From assembly GCA_964007475.1 (NCBI GenBank), contig OZ023274.1:59664076-59728075 (forward strand): a stretch of 64,000 bases of DNA, written 5' to 3'. This document shows, piece by piece, positions 22,114 to 32,540 of the stretch. The stretch's first letter is position 1, and each line of letters begins with the position of its first letter. The stretch is from Hybos culiciformis. Lineage: Eukaryota; Arthropoda; Insecta; Diptera; Hybotidae. The translations under genes and the position numbers were made by a program. The notes beneath the pieces are model-generated. The model saw nothing but the letters and a program-made list of their open reading frames with translations. It did not search any database and was not told where the DNA came from.

Positions 22114-22652
22114 AGGTCGGTATTCAACTGGAGATAAAATCAACTTTTTCATATAAAATTTTATCTGAGATAAATTTTAGTTGAGTGAATTTAATTTGTC
22201 GGTACCCAACTGAAGATAAATGGAAATTTATCTGAGTAAAAATTGTATGAAAATATTTTCACTCAAATAAATTTTATTTCAAAAATTTATCTTGCAAAGA
22301 ATGTTTTGAACATTCTTTTCAAGATAAATTTTGACATTAGGTCGTGTAAAAAGAATTTGACGTTTGTTGTTTGACGAAAACAAACAAAAATCAGAAACTA
22401 AAATAATTTCTAAAATGAAATTGGTAAAAAATATTAAAATTAAAATAATTGTTTAATTTAATAAAATAAAATAATATTGGTAAAATTAATTAAATAAAAT
22501 GGATGAAAGTTGGGAGGTAAGTAAATTAAAAATAAAATTGTTTAGGTAGTTTTTATCAAAATATATTTAGTGTCAATTTTTATCTCACTCAATAATGTTC
22601 CTTTTCAAGATAAAATTTATCTTGTACTTTATCTTCAGTTGAATACCGGCCT
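22114..22652 (+). mobile_element. PIF/Harbinger-type MITE, copy B (TAA target duplication)
   Basis: Same family as copy A at 4565; 539 bp versus 540 bp, with only scattered differences. TAA flanks both ends (22111-22113, 22653-22655). ATG plus MDESWE at 22499-22516 is again followed directly by a donor, here the full consensus GTAAGT. Confidence 0.9.
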
Positions 22653-23166
22653 TAAAGTGCAAAATGTTTACTTAAAAACTCATATTATCAGAGCCGTCCT
22701 AACGTATTTCGTGCCTATGTGCTAATAATTTCCTGGCGCTCATATCATAGAAAAATTAATTAAAGACTTATATGTTATATAAATTGCTATTTTACGCGTT
22801 TTTGACCTGTTTTTTGGATTTTCAAAGGCGTTTTTTGGCTCTCTCCTTTATTTTATCGACAAAACCCAAAAAGCTAAAATTAACTACTCCCAAATGCCCT
22901 TCAAAATGCATCTTTCGAAAATTTCTGCGATGCCCATAAAAAAAGTTGAAAAAGTAGACTTTTGGAAAATAATTTTTTTCTCAAAATTTAACTTAAAAAA
23001 ATTTTTTTTTATAAAGACCAAAAACTCCTAAAAAAGGTTGGTTTAAACGAAAAAAATACAAAACTGGAGAAAACTGGAAAAAAGTAGAACAAACTCAAAA
23101 AAAAAACCCGTACCCGTATATATATATCGTACCGTCCAAACATTAAGTTGATAACTCGAAAGATAT
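22653..23166. other. No gene recognised
   Basis: Contains 'cagagccgtcctaacg' at 22690, which resembles the start of the hAT element at 28224, but no matching second end was found. The rest is AT-rich. Confidence 0.4.
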
Positions 23167-23341
23167 AACTTTTCAGTAAACCGAACAAACTGGAAAAATC
23201 TAATATGTCCGTTAATCTGAATCGAAATTTCAAAGTGAAATATGAAATTAATGAGCTTTAATTTGATATTTTGCTTTGAAATTTCAATTCAGACTAACGG
23301 ACTCATTAGATTTTTCCAGTTTTTTCGGTTTACTGAAAAGT
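23167..23341. repeat. Long imperfect hairpin
   Basis: CTTTTCAGTAAACCGAA on the left pairs with TTCGGTTTACTGAAAAG on the right. The inner arms AAACTGGAAAAATCTAAT...CCGTTA also pair, leaving a loop of about 40 bp. It is followed by a 22-bp tandem repeat of GAAAAGTTTCGGTTTCGGTT. Confidence 0.75.
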
Positions 23342-23387
23342 TTCGGTTTCGGTTTACTGAAAAGTTTCGGTTTCGGTTTACAGCTTT

Positions 23388-23700
23388 AAGCTGTATATAC
23401 ACTTCGTCGTGAACATGAAAAAAATAAAACTGCAAAAAAACAGCATAAAATAATCAAAAAAAAAAAATATCTTAAAACTTGGAGAATAAAAAATAATTTT
23501 AAATTTAAAACTGTTAAAAAGAACAAAATAATTATTTTTTTGTGTTTTTTCTAAAGTCCCCGATGATTGAATCGAGTTCATCGTGAAATGAAATTCACCA
23601 CAGTGAACAGGAAGTGTAAACGCACAATGTGAACGTGTACATGAAAAATGGTGAATTTATTGTTCACAATGACTGTTCACTTTCGATGTAATTCATGTTG
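23388..23700. mobile_element. Fragment of the 3336-type TIR element, inverted
   Basis: AGCTGTATATACACTTCGTC and the following sequence are the reverse complement of the right third of the 3336-5234 element. It lacks the MITE inserted there: the site reads 'aacagttttaaattt' uninterrupted. It therefore gives the empty site of that insertion. It is cut off at about 23700. Confidence 0.75.
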
Positions 23701-24197
23701 CAGAGTCGTAGATGAATGCATAAGGGATGATAATTCCTTAAAACCAATAGAAAAAAAATTGAAATGGCGTAGTTGCACATACTTTATGTGAAATGTTGGA
23801 TAGCCACACCGGTCAATTAGAAACTTTATGGTAAAAAAGTTAAATAAAACGTATTGAACTAAAATAATTAACTATTAACAAATTCATAAAGTTATAAATT
23901 ATATAATGTTATATATTTAATTATAATAAAAAATTCAAATTGATACAGCAAAATTTTTGAAATCAGGAAAATGTATAATACTTGTATCAAGTTATGTATA
24001 TATATATATATTTTTTTTTTTTGGAAGACTAAATAATAATGAAACAAAAAGAGGACGCGATATTCAAAATCTTCGTTTTATGGCTGATCGAAAAGTTGGT
24101 ACCGTATAAAAATTTTAATTGTTAAAATAATCATTATGATAAGTAATTTATTGTTTCGACGAAGTAAATAATTATAAAGCATAGCTTATACCTTGTT
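23701..24197. other. No gene recognised
   Basis: AT-rich, with a (TA)n/T-run at about 23998-24020. Confidence 0.4.
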
Positions 24198-24315
24198 CGC
24201 ACCTAAAATATTTCCGGAAAAAACAGTGGAAATTTCCACTTCTAAAAGTGCTTTTAATACTTGATAAGTGAATAGAATTTGACAGTTCTGGAAAAAAAAT
24301 ATAGGTGCGAAAAGT
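24198..24315. mobile_element. Very short TIR element
   Basis: TTCGCACCTAAAATATTTCC at the left and its imperfect reverse complement (ATATAGGTGCGAA) at the right delimit about 118 bp. No clear target duplication. Confidence 0.5.
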
Positions 24316-24594
24316 TATTACCTCAAACTTGATGAATTAATTTTTCTTTGACACGCTGGTACAAAAAGAGTTCTTGAAGATATGCATTCTTCTTTGACAT
24401 AAAGAATTTATTTTTATATAAAATAATCGCTTATATAACATAATCCTCAGTCTAATACTTACATATTTTTGAAAAAAAAAAAAGTTATAATTATAAATAT
24501 TAACTGTAATGCTTCAATTTTAACTGTAATCTTTCAATTACAATAAAGAAGATGATAAACCGGGGTTAGGTATAAAATGTTTTATACAGGGTGT

Positions 24595-24836
24595 TTTGGT
24601 CAAGGGGGATGTAACTTCAGGGGCTTCCCTAAGAAATGGCTCCGTTTGAAAATTTTTTGTCGGAAGTAATTTAAATTAATGTAACTTATTAAATATGGCT
24701 AGTTGGAAAGCTATTACCGAGCTCTTCAAGAAAATGTATCACTTTTCGACAAAAACTCTTATGAACGTTTCGTCTTAGAATCGGCCAAGAAACACGCCCC
24801 CTGATGTTATCTTCCCCTATACTGAAACACCCTGTA
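24595..24836. mobile_element. MITE with TACAGGGTGTTT termini, TA duplication
   Basis: TACAGGGTGTTTTGG and CTGAAACACCCTGTA are inverted ends, with TA outside both. Termini of this kind and TA duplication are common in insect Tc1/mariner-derived MITEs. 242 bp, no coding. Confidence 0.8.
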
Positions 24837-24965
24837 TAATTGAAATAAAAAAAAAGACCAAAAGTGGAGCGTGAGGACTTCCTGACGTATGTAATATTTT
24901 TGTCGATTTTGAACTAATAAAACTGAATGCTTTTGCTGTTATACATAATAGTTGAACCTTAGAAT

Positions 24966-25204
24966 CAAGATCAATACAACCAGGTTGAGTAATACGTGAT
25001 TTTTATGAGAAATGTCAAGTGACGTAATTGATATCCAGCTGTTCAATATTAATATGTAGATTTACATTTTTCAAGAAAATAAATGAAAAAGATTACCTAA
25101 ACAAACAACAATGCAATATATGGAAATTGGATATCAATGACGTCGGAGTCGCGGCCATTTTTCCTTTTTGTTCAACATTACTCAACCTGTTTGAATTGAT
25201 CTTG
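24966..25204. mobile_element. hAT-like MITE with near-perfect 8-bp duplication
   Basis: CAAGATCAAT(A/T)CAA(C/A)CAGG and its reverse complement form 27-bp ends. The flanks are CTTAGAAT and CTTAAAAT (7 of 8 match). Inside its right arm is a segment (about 25110-25163) that recurs just outside the element. Confidence 0.72.
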
Positions 25205-25271
25205 CTTAAAATAAATTTGCAATATATGGAAATTGGGTATCAATGACGTCGGAGCCGCGGCCATTTTTCCG
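25110..25271 (+). repeat. Direct repeat of about 54 bp, one copy inside and one outside the MITE
   Basis: GCAATATATGGAAATTGG followed by TATCAATGACGTCGGAG and CGCGGCCATTTTTCC occurs at about 25110 and again at about 25218, with two or so substitutions. Confidence 0.75.
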
Positions 25272-26055
25272 GCGCCGTGACATTTGTCCGCGGGACATTT
25301 GTCCGCGATGAAGTTTGTATGGAAAACTTCGCGGATAAATGTCATTTTGCAAAATGTCATTTGTCCGCGATTGTAAAATGACATTTCTCCGCCGCGGACA
25401 AATGTCTCAAAATTAGCGGACAAATGACATTTTGCAAAATGACATTTGTCCGCGATTGAATTTTCTAACTTTAGCGGACAAATGTCATTTTGCAAAATGT
25501 CATTTGTCCGAGATTGAAATTTTTAATTTTTAGCGGACAAATGTCATTTTGAAAAATGTCATTTGTCCGCGATTGATTTTTCAGTTTTTTTAGCGGACAA
25601 ATGTCATTTTGCAAAATGTCATTTGTCCGCGATTGATTTTTCAATTTTGGAGATACTGCAGATTACGTGAACCACTCAGAATCGTCTGAGCTTGGAAAAG
25701 GGTAGAGGGGTAGAGGCCCACCAAATTCTTCATACATTTTGTATGCGCAATTTTTTTTTTTTTTGCCCGATTTGCCCCTTAAAGAAAGGATGGTGGGGTC
25801 GGCGGGCGGGTGGACTGGTGGACTGGTGGTTGGTCAATGGGATTTGCGGCTGACCACCAGTCCACCCGCCCGCCGCCCCCCACCTCTCTCTCGTTGTGCC
25901 GATTCTGATTGGTTCACGTCATCTGCACTTTAGCCTCAAATTTTTAGCGGACAAATGTCATTTTGCAAAATGTCATTTGTCCGCGATTGATTTTTTAAAT
26001 TTTTAGCGGACAAATATCATTTGTCCGCGATTAATTTTTATCGCGGACAAATGAC
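25272..26055. repeat. Array of palindromic units (AGCGGACAAATGTC)
   Basis: Units of about 59 bp start at 25415, 25473, 25532, 25592, then after an insertion at 25946 and 26005. Each holds AGCGGACAAATGTCATTTTG followed by its own complement ending CATTTGTCCGCGA, a palindrome of about 41 bp. Diverged half-units precede 25415. Open frames across the block arise from the repeat and are not genes. Confidence 0.9.
25655..25932. mobile_element. TIR element inserted in the palindrome array
   Basis: ACTGCAGATTACGTGAACCA and CAGAATCG at the left are matched by CGATTCTGATTGGTTCACGT and CATCTGCAC at the right. The inner arms carry further inverted GGCGGGCGGGTGGACTGG. Its arrival explains the 295-bp excess between units 25592 and 25946. 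A related right half lies at 26641-26905. Confidence 0.7.
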
Positions 26056-26077
26056 AAATGACGCCGCAAATCCCACT

Positions 26078-26632
26078 CAGTGATGTCAGATTGAAAATTT
26101 AAAAATACCTACAGCAAGCCAAAAAATTCCCTATTTTTCCCTATGTTATATAGATAATTTTCCCTACATTTTACCCTACATTTTTTTTATAAAAATACTG
26201 ATATTTAGTTTTTTTTTTTTAATTTTTTAAATAAAAAATTTTTATATATCAAAAAATTATTAAATAAAAAATTACAATTTCATTTTCAGTAACATTTAGA
26301 TTTAGCATTAATTGTATAAAAACAATAATCATTATTATTAATTTTATAATTATATTTAATTAATACTAAATTTTACTAAACAAAAATTAAATTCATTAAA
26401 AAAGTAAGGAACATATATACATTATAGTATTAATTATATAAAAAAATAAATATTACGTTTGTAATTATCAATATTTGCAATGAATTTAAGAAAAAAATAT
26501 TGGCCAACCAACATGATAAAAAATTCCTACATTTTTTTACATTTTAAAAATCTGTCCTTTTTTCCCTACCGTGTCTTTTTATGACATAATTTCCCTACAT
26601 GTAGGGAATATTCCCTATGTCTGGCATCACCG
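26078..26632. mobile_element. hAT MITE with 8-bp duplication ATCCCACT
   Basis: Ends CAGTGATGTCAGA and TCTGGCATCACCG are inverted; ATCCCACT is present on both sides (26070-26077, 26633-26640). Inside are repeated TTCCCTA words and an AT-rich middle. The 8-bp duplication and CAGTG start are the hAT signature. Confidence 0.88.
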
Positions 26633-26640
26633 ATCCCACT

Positions 26641-26905
26641 GAGCAATCACCAGACCGCCCGCCCGCCGCCCCCCCCCTTCTTGTTTTGGGGTACCCCCTT
26701 TATCCTTTTCCAAAAAATAGGGCCAATCGGGCAAAAACAAAAAATTTCCCATACAAAAATGCATGAAAACTTTGCGGGGCCGTATCTCCGAAACGGGGCC
26801 TTTGCCCCAAGAACTGATTTCAGTTTTGGAAGTTTGGGCAGCGCCTCTACCTCCCTCCAAGTTTCAGCCGATTCTGAGTGGGTCACGTAAACTGCAGTTA
26901 CGCCG
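26641..26905. repeat. Part of a G/C-rich TIR element split by the hAT MITE
   Basis: GACCGCCCGCCCGCCGCC and the end CCGATTCTGAGTGGGTCACG then TAAACTGCAG resemble the 25655-25932 element. Its left part (GCCGCAAATCCCACT) lies on the other side of the hAT insertion. The open frames over it (26627-26999) are antisense pairs without domains. Confidence 0.6.
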
Positions 26906-27705
26906 AAAGCTGATAGTGAGTCTACGAAAAGGGGGGAATACCCCGTTTCGGAAATGTATGGCCCCCAACGTTTTTATACATTTTTGTATGACCAATTAAA
27001 ATGTCGTTTGAAACAAAATTCATATAGAAAATATAGGTATGTATTTATTTTTTTGTTTTTTTTTTTTCAATACAAGACAAGAACTATTATATTCTTCTAG
27101 TCTCAAAATTGTATTCTAATCAATAGCTTGCGTCTTGCGTTTACATCTAATTTAAGTAAAATTAATAAATTTTTAATATAAAAAAAAAACCTTTTCATGT
27201 TCAAAATTTCCAATTTATCTAGGAGGAAATGAATTACTAGAACAGAGGCCACTTTTTTTTAATTTTTTTTAGTGTACCTAGTGCTAGTACCTACCTATTT
27301 TATATTTTTTTTAAGGGTGGGTGTTGTGAAAATATTTTTAGTTTATTTTATTTTGTGCACTAATTGTTTTTTTTGTTTTGCTCTTTTTTTTATTATTATT
27401 GTAAACAATTAATTGATTTATTGATATTTATTAATTAATTTATTTAAATATATTTTTTTCTAATTTTTAATTAATTCTTTTTTATATTTTACTAATTTTT
27501 TTTTAAAAACAGAAAAAAAAAAGTGGTTTTCTTTCTTTTCTTTTTGACACTTCGATAAGATTACCAGATGGCTGTTTTAAAATAGTTAGATAATGCCTCT
27601 GGTGGATTATAATTTCAACTTTTATGAGATTCAAAGTTGATGTCAGCGGATCACACTGAGGCCAGACACAAAACATGTGACTAATCTCCGGCCATAATTA
27701 TTACA
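26906..27705. other. No gene recognised
   Basis: Largely T-rich low complexity. A short frame around 27640-27700, interrupted by the next MITE, continues at about 28021; I cannot identify it. Confidence 0.4.
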
Positions 27706-27713
27706 GAATAAAG

Positions 27714-28019
27714 CAGAGACTGAAACCGAACCGAACCCAAACTGGTTAACCATGAACCCGGACCCCGTTGAACCCAAAAACTTATCCAGGTTTCGATTCA
27801 TAAAAATAAAAATTATAATTTCTGCACACAAAAACCAAAAAGATGACGAAAAATAGTTAAAGAGGAAAACTTAAAAAATATTTTAATTATTAAATTAAAC
27901 AAAAATTTTTAAATAAAAAATATTATACCCGAACCCAGAACCGAACCTGAACCTGAACTTTTTATTTTGATTAACCCGAACTTAAACCTGACCCAGTTTT
28001 TTCAAGGTTTCAGTCCCTG
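27714..28019. mobile_element. hAT MITE with 8-bp duplication GAATAAAG
   Basis: Ends CAGAGACTGAAACC and GGTTTCAGTCCCTG are inverted; GAATAAAG flanks both sides (27706-27713, 28020-28027). Rich in CCGAACC words on both arms. Confidence 0.88.
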
Positions 28020-28369
28020 GAATAAAGAAATGATGGTTCACCAACATCAACAGTGGTAAAAAGTGGACAACTTCTCTGCAAACCTGGATTCCTCGGTTAC
28101 ACATACATGGATACAATTTGTGTGAATGTGTTAATAATTTTAAATATATAGGTCTTAAGTTACGAAAAAAAAAAAAGTTAAATAATAATTATATAAAGTT
28201 CACTTTTACAATTTTGCTCGAACCAGAGCCGTATCTTGAGTTTGCGCCGACTATGGCCAAACATTTAAAATGGCGCCTAATATTTTTTTTTTTTATTTTT
28301 TTTATTAAAGTTACCAAATCACTAGGTGGGATACCTTTTATACTTAAAGAAGTATGGATTTGATAATGG

Positions 28370-29636
28370 GGATAGGAAGTTTAGACGGGATTAAAAAGTG
28401 GGACAGTTAGGAGGTAATCATTTACACTCTTCTTAAAGCGGCGCAAGTCGTAAATCAAACGACCGCCAGCTGTAGGGAACAATTTTGAAGGGAGAGCATT
28501 CCACATTCTTGAGGTGCGAATTGAAAACGAATCTCCAAAGCTCGTTCTATCACATCTGGGAATTTTGACGAAATATGGGTGTGACGTTGAAGCAGTACGT
28601 GTTTGGCGTGAAAATACTTGAAGTTGAGGAAGTAGGGCCTTTACTTCCAGGGAACACGTATCCATTCCAACAAGGTATTTATAAAAAATGGAAAGTGAAC
28701 CTACATTACGACGGTGGTTGAGGGATGTTAAAGAGCTGGTGGTTTGGTGATCGTTGATCAATCTAATAGCCCTTCTCTGAACTTTGTCCAGGTAATCAAG
28801 ATGGGTTTTGGGAGCACCAGCCCATATATGTGAATTATATTTAAATTTCGGTCGTATGTTGGATTTGTAGATGTTTGGGAGATCAGAGGGGGAAAAGTAT
28901 TGTTTACATCTTTTTAGAAAATTTAGACATTTAGCTGCGTTTTTAGCCGTTTCGAAAATATGAATTTTCCAGCTCAGATCGCTGGTTATTTTCGAACCTA
29001 AAATGTCAATGTTTCCAGATTTTACAATACTCTCGCCTTGAAAAAAAGTTGGGGTTCGAAAGTTGACAGCTTTCTAGAAATAAGGCAGCATTGCGTTTTA
29101 GAAGCGTTAAACTCAACTCTGTTGAGAAGACCCCATTGTGAAATTTTGGATAGGTCGTGATTTATGCTACTTTGTAGAAAATTTCGTTTCGTAGTAACAG
29201 CATTTGAAGATGCTGATTTCCTATTAATAAAATCGTAGCATGCCACCAAGTTACTGTCATCGGCGAAGCTGTGGATGGGATTGAGTGTGAATTGCAGAAG
29301 ATCATTAATGAAAATTAAAAAGAGGGTTGGGGAGGGAACACACCCTTGGGGTACACCGGAGTTGATATATGTGACTGGTACCCATCCACAACAGCACGAA
29401 TAGAACGGCCAGACAAAAAGTTGCTGATCCAATTGACAAAGGCTGATCCAAGACCAATTGATTTAACTTTAGAAATCAGGACCGAGTGCCACACTCGATC
29501 GAAAGCCTTAGCTATATCCAAAGCAACAACACAAGCCTCACCGGAGTTGTGAAGACTGACGTTGAGCTTGTGGGATAAATATGTCATCAGGTCACCAGTC
29601 GATCTATTCGTACGAAAACCATATCTCACTATTATC
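28370..29636 (-). mobile_element. 5'-truncated LINE inside the hAT element
   Basis: The minus strand encodes the RT palm through the C-terminus in three frames. 29629-29315 has YGFRTNRSTGDL and VVALDIAKAFDRVWH. 29432-29022 has SGVPQGCVPSPTLFLIFIND and the catalytic FADD. 28761-28381 has the conserved tail RTSRMWNALPSKLF. Frameshifts and stops separate the frames. The tail and the FADD centre fit the Jockey/CR1 group. The break at 29636 inside the fingers domain is a 5' truncation. The exact 3' end is not clear. Confidence 0.8.
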
Positions 29637-29675
29637 GTAAAAAAATTTCAACAAATTCAATGCTTAGAAATTTTA

Positions 29676-30588
29676 TTATTTTAATTTAATTTTTCTTGCT
29701 GTAATGTTTGCAAATTCGTTGATTATTCCATCAAAATTTGCTTCTTCAAACATTTCAAATATCATATCCGATTGACAATATAGCTAATCCATTTAAGGCA
29801 ATGGTTCCCAACCTTTTGAAATATTTGAACCCCTTGATAATGATTTGAATCTTTACGTACCCCTAAAAAAGAGTGCATACAGGTTATAACAAACGGAATA
29901 AAAAATTTTAACGCACGTTGTGATTAGATACGCCTCGCTTTGTTAGCACCAAAATTGATACATCATTGTTTCAAAATCACTCATCTTTTGCGTTATCATT
30001 ATCAGTGTCAACAATCTTGTCTAATGAAATTGTGAAGGCGTTTCTAAGCCAATTATCGACATTAAAAGTTGGAGGAATGATACCATCAACATTTTTTTTT
30101 AAGATTTCGTTATGAGTTTTAATATACTTATTTAAAATATACACAATTATACTCAATTCACAAAATTTTGGATAGAAAATTAGATTTCGAAATTATGTGT
30201 AAGCCGTAAAAAGGATATACAAATATTTTTTTCAATGCAAGCAGTTCCACGTACCTCTCAGAATTGGTTAACGTACCCCCAAGGGGTCCATGGACCCCAG
30301 GTTGGGAATCTCTGATTTAAGGGATCTTGTATCATTGTTAGAGGCATGTAATTTTCAATGATCTTAAGTTTGCTAAAACTCCTTTCTCCACTAGCCAGCC
30401 ACAGTTACTGGAAGTGTAAGTAAAATTCGTAAAGTAACATAAATATTTGGAAATGTTTCACACAATTCTTGTGCAATAATTTTTCTTAAAATTTCAAAAT
30501 AATGTAAAGAGTTTAAATTTTTATACAGCTCCGCACTTTGAAATTTAAAGCAATCGATCTCACCTGAATCTAATTCTGAATACTCCAA
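29676..30588 (-). pseudogene. hAT transposase C-terminal (hATC dimerisation) remnant
   Basis: Minus strand. FPNIYVTLRILLTLPVTVA leads, after a frameshift near 30395, into SGERSFSKLKIIENYM and then PLTMIQDPLN. The frame is interrupted at 30323 by the 516-bp MITE and resumes at about 29790 as GLAILSIGYDI, then after another break ANFDGIINEFANITARK and a stop near 29676. This is the hATC block of zf-BED/TTF-type hAT transposases. The catalytic domain is missing. Two frame breaks and the insertion show it is dead. Confidence 0.88.
29799..30314. mobile_element. hAT MITE with 8-bp duplication ATTTAAGG
   Basis: Ends CAATGGTTCCCAACCT and AGGTTGGGAATCTCTG are inverted. ATTTAAGG is found at 29791-29798 and 30315-30322. 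It splits the hAT transposase remnant between DPLN and GLAILS. Confidence 0.9.
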
Positions 30589-31152
30589 ACAAAGATCTTA
30601 TACTGCTTTATTTAATTCCATCATGGATCTAGACATTACGTCGCCCCAAAATTATATTATGTATATAATGCCAAACCCAGAAAAAATGAGTTAAGTATGA
30701 GGCACTACCAAACTTTTGAAGCTCTATCGAATGGTCGAACCCGTTTTTCCATATTTGCTTCCGTTACTGAGATACAGAGTCACCTTTTTTATCGTAAGGG
30801 CCAAAAATTCGATTCATACATCTTATATTATCGCATATGCCAATATTTTGCATATTCAATAAAAATTGTATGCAAAATTTCACAAAAAATCGAATAGTAT
30901 TATTTTATCGTATTATGGATACGAATTTAAAAATTTTTTTTTTTAAATATTATCCTATCGCATGTGCCTAGGGATTTCGAAAAAAGATGGTTGGAAAATA
31001 TTATATTATCGTATGTGTATTAAATTAAACAGATACGTTAATATAAAATTATAAAACAAATATATTATATTATCGTATCGCATATTAACGTGTTTTGGCA
31101 TTATCATAAATGCATTAAAATCAGTCTCGCTCTAATTGGATCAGTAGTAACA

Positions 31153-31193
31153 ATGGATTCTCCTTCTCCGGAAATATATCAAAAATTGATTGA
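31153..31193 (+). CDS. Transposase-like protein, putative first exon
   Basis: ATG, then MDSPSPEIYQKLI plus GA, and a GTAAGT donor. The next exon candidate starts after TTTCCAG at 31758. Supported by start, donor and phase only. Confidence 0.45.
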
Positions 31194-31757
31194 GTAAGTT
31201 TTTGAAAATTAGTTTTTCGTTTAATATATTTTAATTGTATTGTATTTCGAATCTGGCTAATCTGGTATATAAATACTAAATAATTAATCACCAATTTTAT
31301 ATAGAGTTCTTTGTAATCTCAATAAAAATGGTTTTTGGTGGTTTTATTTTTAATTAGATAAATTATTAGTTTATAAAATATTTTTACTATTTACTATGCA
31401 TGTACGTAGTTTTTTGTTTACTTTAATTCAAAAAACAAATTAGAATTTCAAAACTTAAACTTAGTTAATAAATTATTTTTTATCGTAAAATTATAATGAT
31501 ATTATATTCTTTAAACTTTTTGGTTCGTGATAATATTTCAAGTCTGAAAAAAATTATTAATTAGAATTATCCTGACCATTATTATTATAATTTTTTTTAA
31601 TGTTTACTAATTTTAGATTAGAAATTCAGTAAGTGGCTTTTTAATTAATTTTATCAAAAGCCTATGGCCAAGCCCGCTGATTTCCAAATTTTATTCTATT
31701 ATATGGTATATTATGTATTACACGGCAAAAACATTGTCTTAGTTATAATTTTTCCAG

Positions 31758-31895
31758 AAAGAATATTATAGAAACGTCTTATTCTAAAAATATTCGATTC
31801 CGACGATTCTGTGAAAGATCCAGATTTTAATTTTGAGGATGAGATACAAAAAAATAATTCAGAATTAAAAAACTTTTATGAAAGCTTTTATGTTG
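31758..31895 (+). CDS. Transposase-like protein, putative second exon with one-base frame problem
   Basis: It encodes KNIIETSYSK and, after a one-base shift near the A-run at 31791-31795, FDSDDSVKDPDFNFEDEIQ. The end TTATGTTG|GTAATT joins in phase to the next exon. The single extra base could be a disabling mutation or a wrongly chosen splice site. Confidence 0.45.
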
Positions 31896-31967
31896 GTAAT
31901 TATTGAGAAATTACATTACATCTTTTTGGATATTTAATAAGTTTTAAAAGAACCACATTTATTATAG

Positions 31968-32090
31968 GATGCAGCAATTCCAATAAAGATGCTGGTGAAG
32001 GATTTAGTTCATGGAATAAAGAACATCTATCTCCTAATGCTACATCAGTGACAGCTCTAAGAAGCTTGCCATCTAGCTTTACTTCATCCG
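31968..32090 (+). CDS. Transposase-like protein, putative third exon
   Basis: Between TTATAG and GTATAA. It encodes CSNSNKDAGEGFSSWNKEHL and SPNATSVTALRSLPSSF; both borders keep phase with 31895 and 32541. Confidence 0.55.
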
Positions 32091-32540
32091 GTATAATAAG
32101 TTTGTAGACTGAAAAAAATCATAACGTTAACTAAACATTTCGAAGACGATTAAAATTTTAAAACTTCTCTTTATCATTTCAATCCTTGATTTTTTAATAA
32201 AGTTTTTGTATGAAATTAACCTTAAAAATATTAAGAATTTCTAAATCCCTAATTTGAATTTGAAATTTAGAGTCACATCCAAGCAATTATAACTAACTTT
32301 TCTCTCCTGGTTATTATTCGAATCCTTTTTTGCTTCACTAAATCATTAAAAATATTTACAAACTTCCATACACAATTAATGTTGCAAAAGTTAACAAAAG
32401 TAATAGCGATAAAGTTCACGAATATCTTACCTATTTAACAAAATGAACAACATTTTCCCCCATAAACTTGCTGATTTTTTTGTGTACATTGTATTAGTGC
32501 AAAGAATTACACATAATAATCTTCGTTTTTATTTATTAAG

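Noticed and set aside
22690..22740. hAT-like end CAGAGCCGTCCTAACG
   Set aside because: No matching inverted end or 8-bp duplication was found, so no element was called.
25178..25495. 105-codon open frame, minus strand, with repeated CP(A/L)DKCH
   Set aside because: It runs through the palindrome array; the repeated residues come from the repeat unit.
25272..26055. CRISPR-like array (regular 59-bp period)
   Set aside because: Units are palindromes with similar spacers in a clearly eukaryotic genome; no cas genes.
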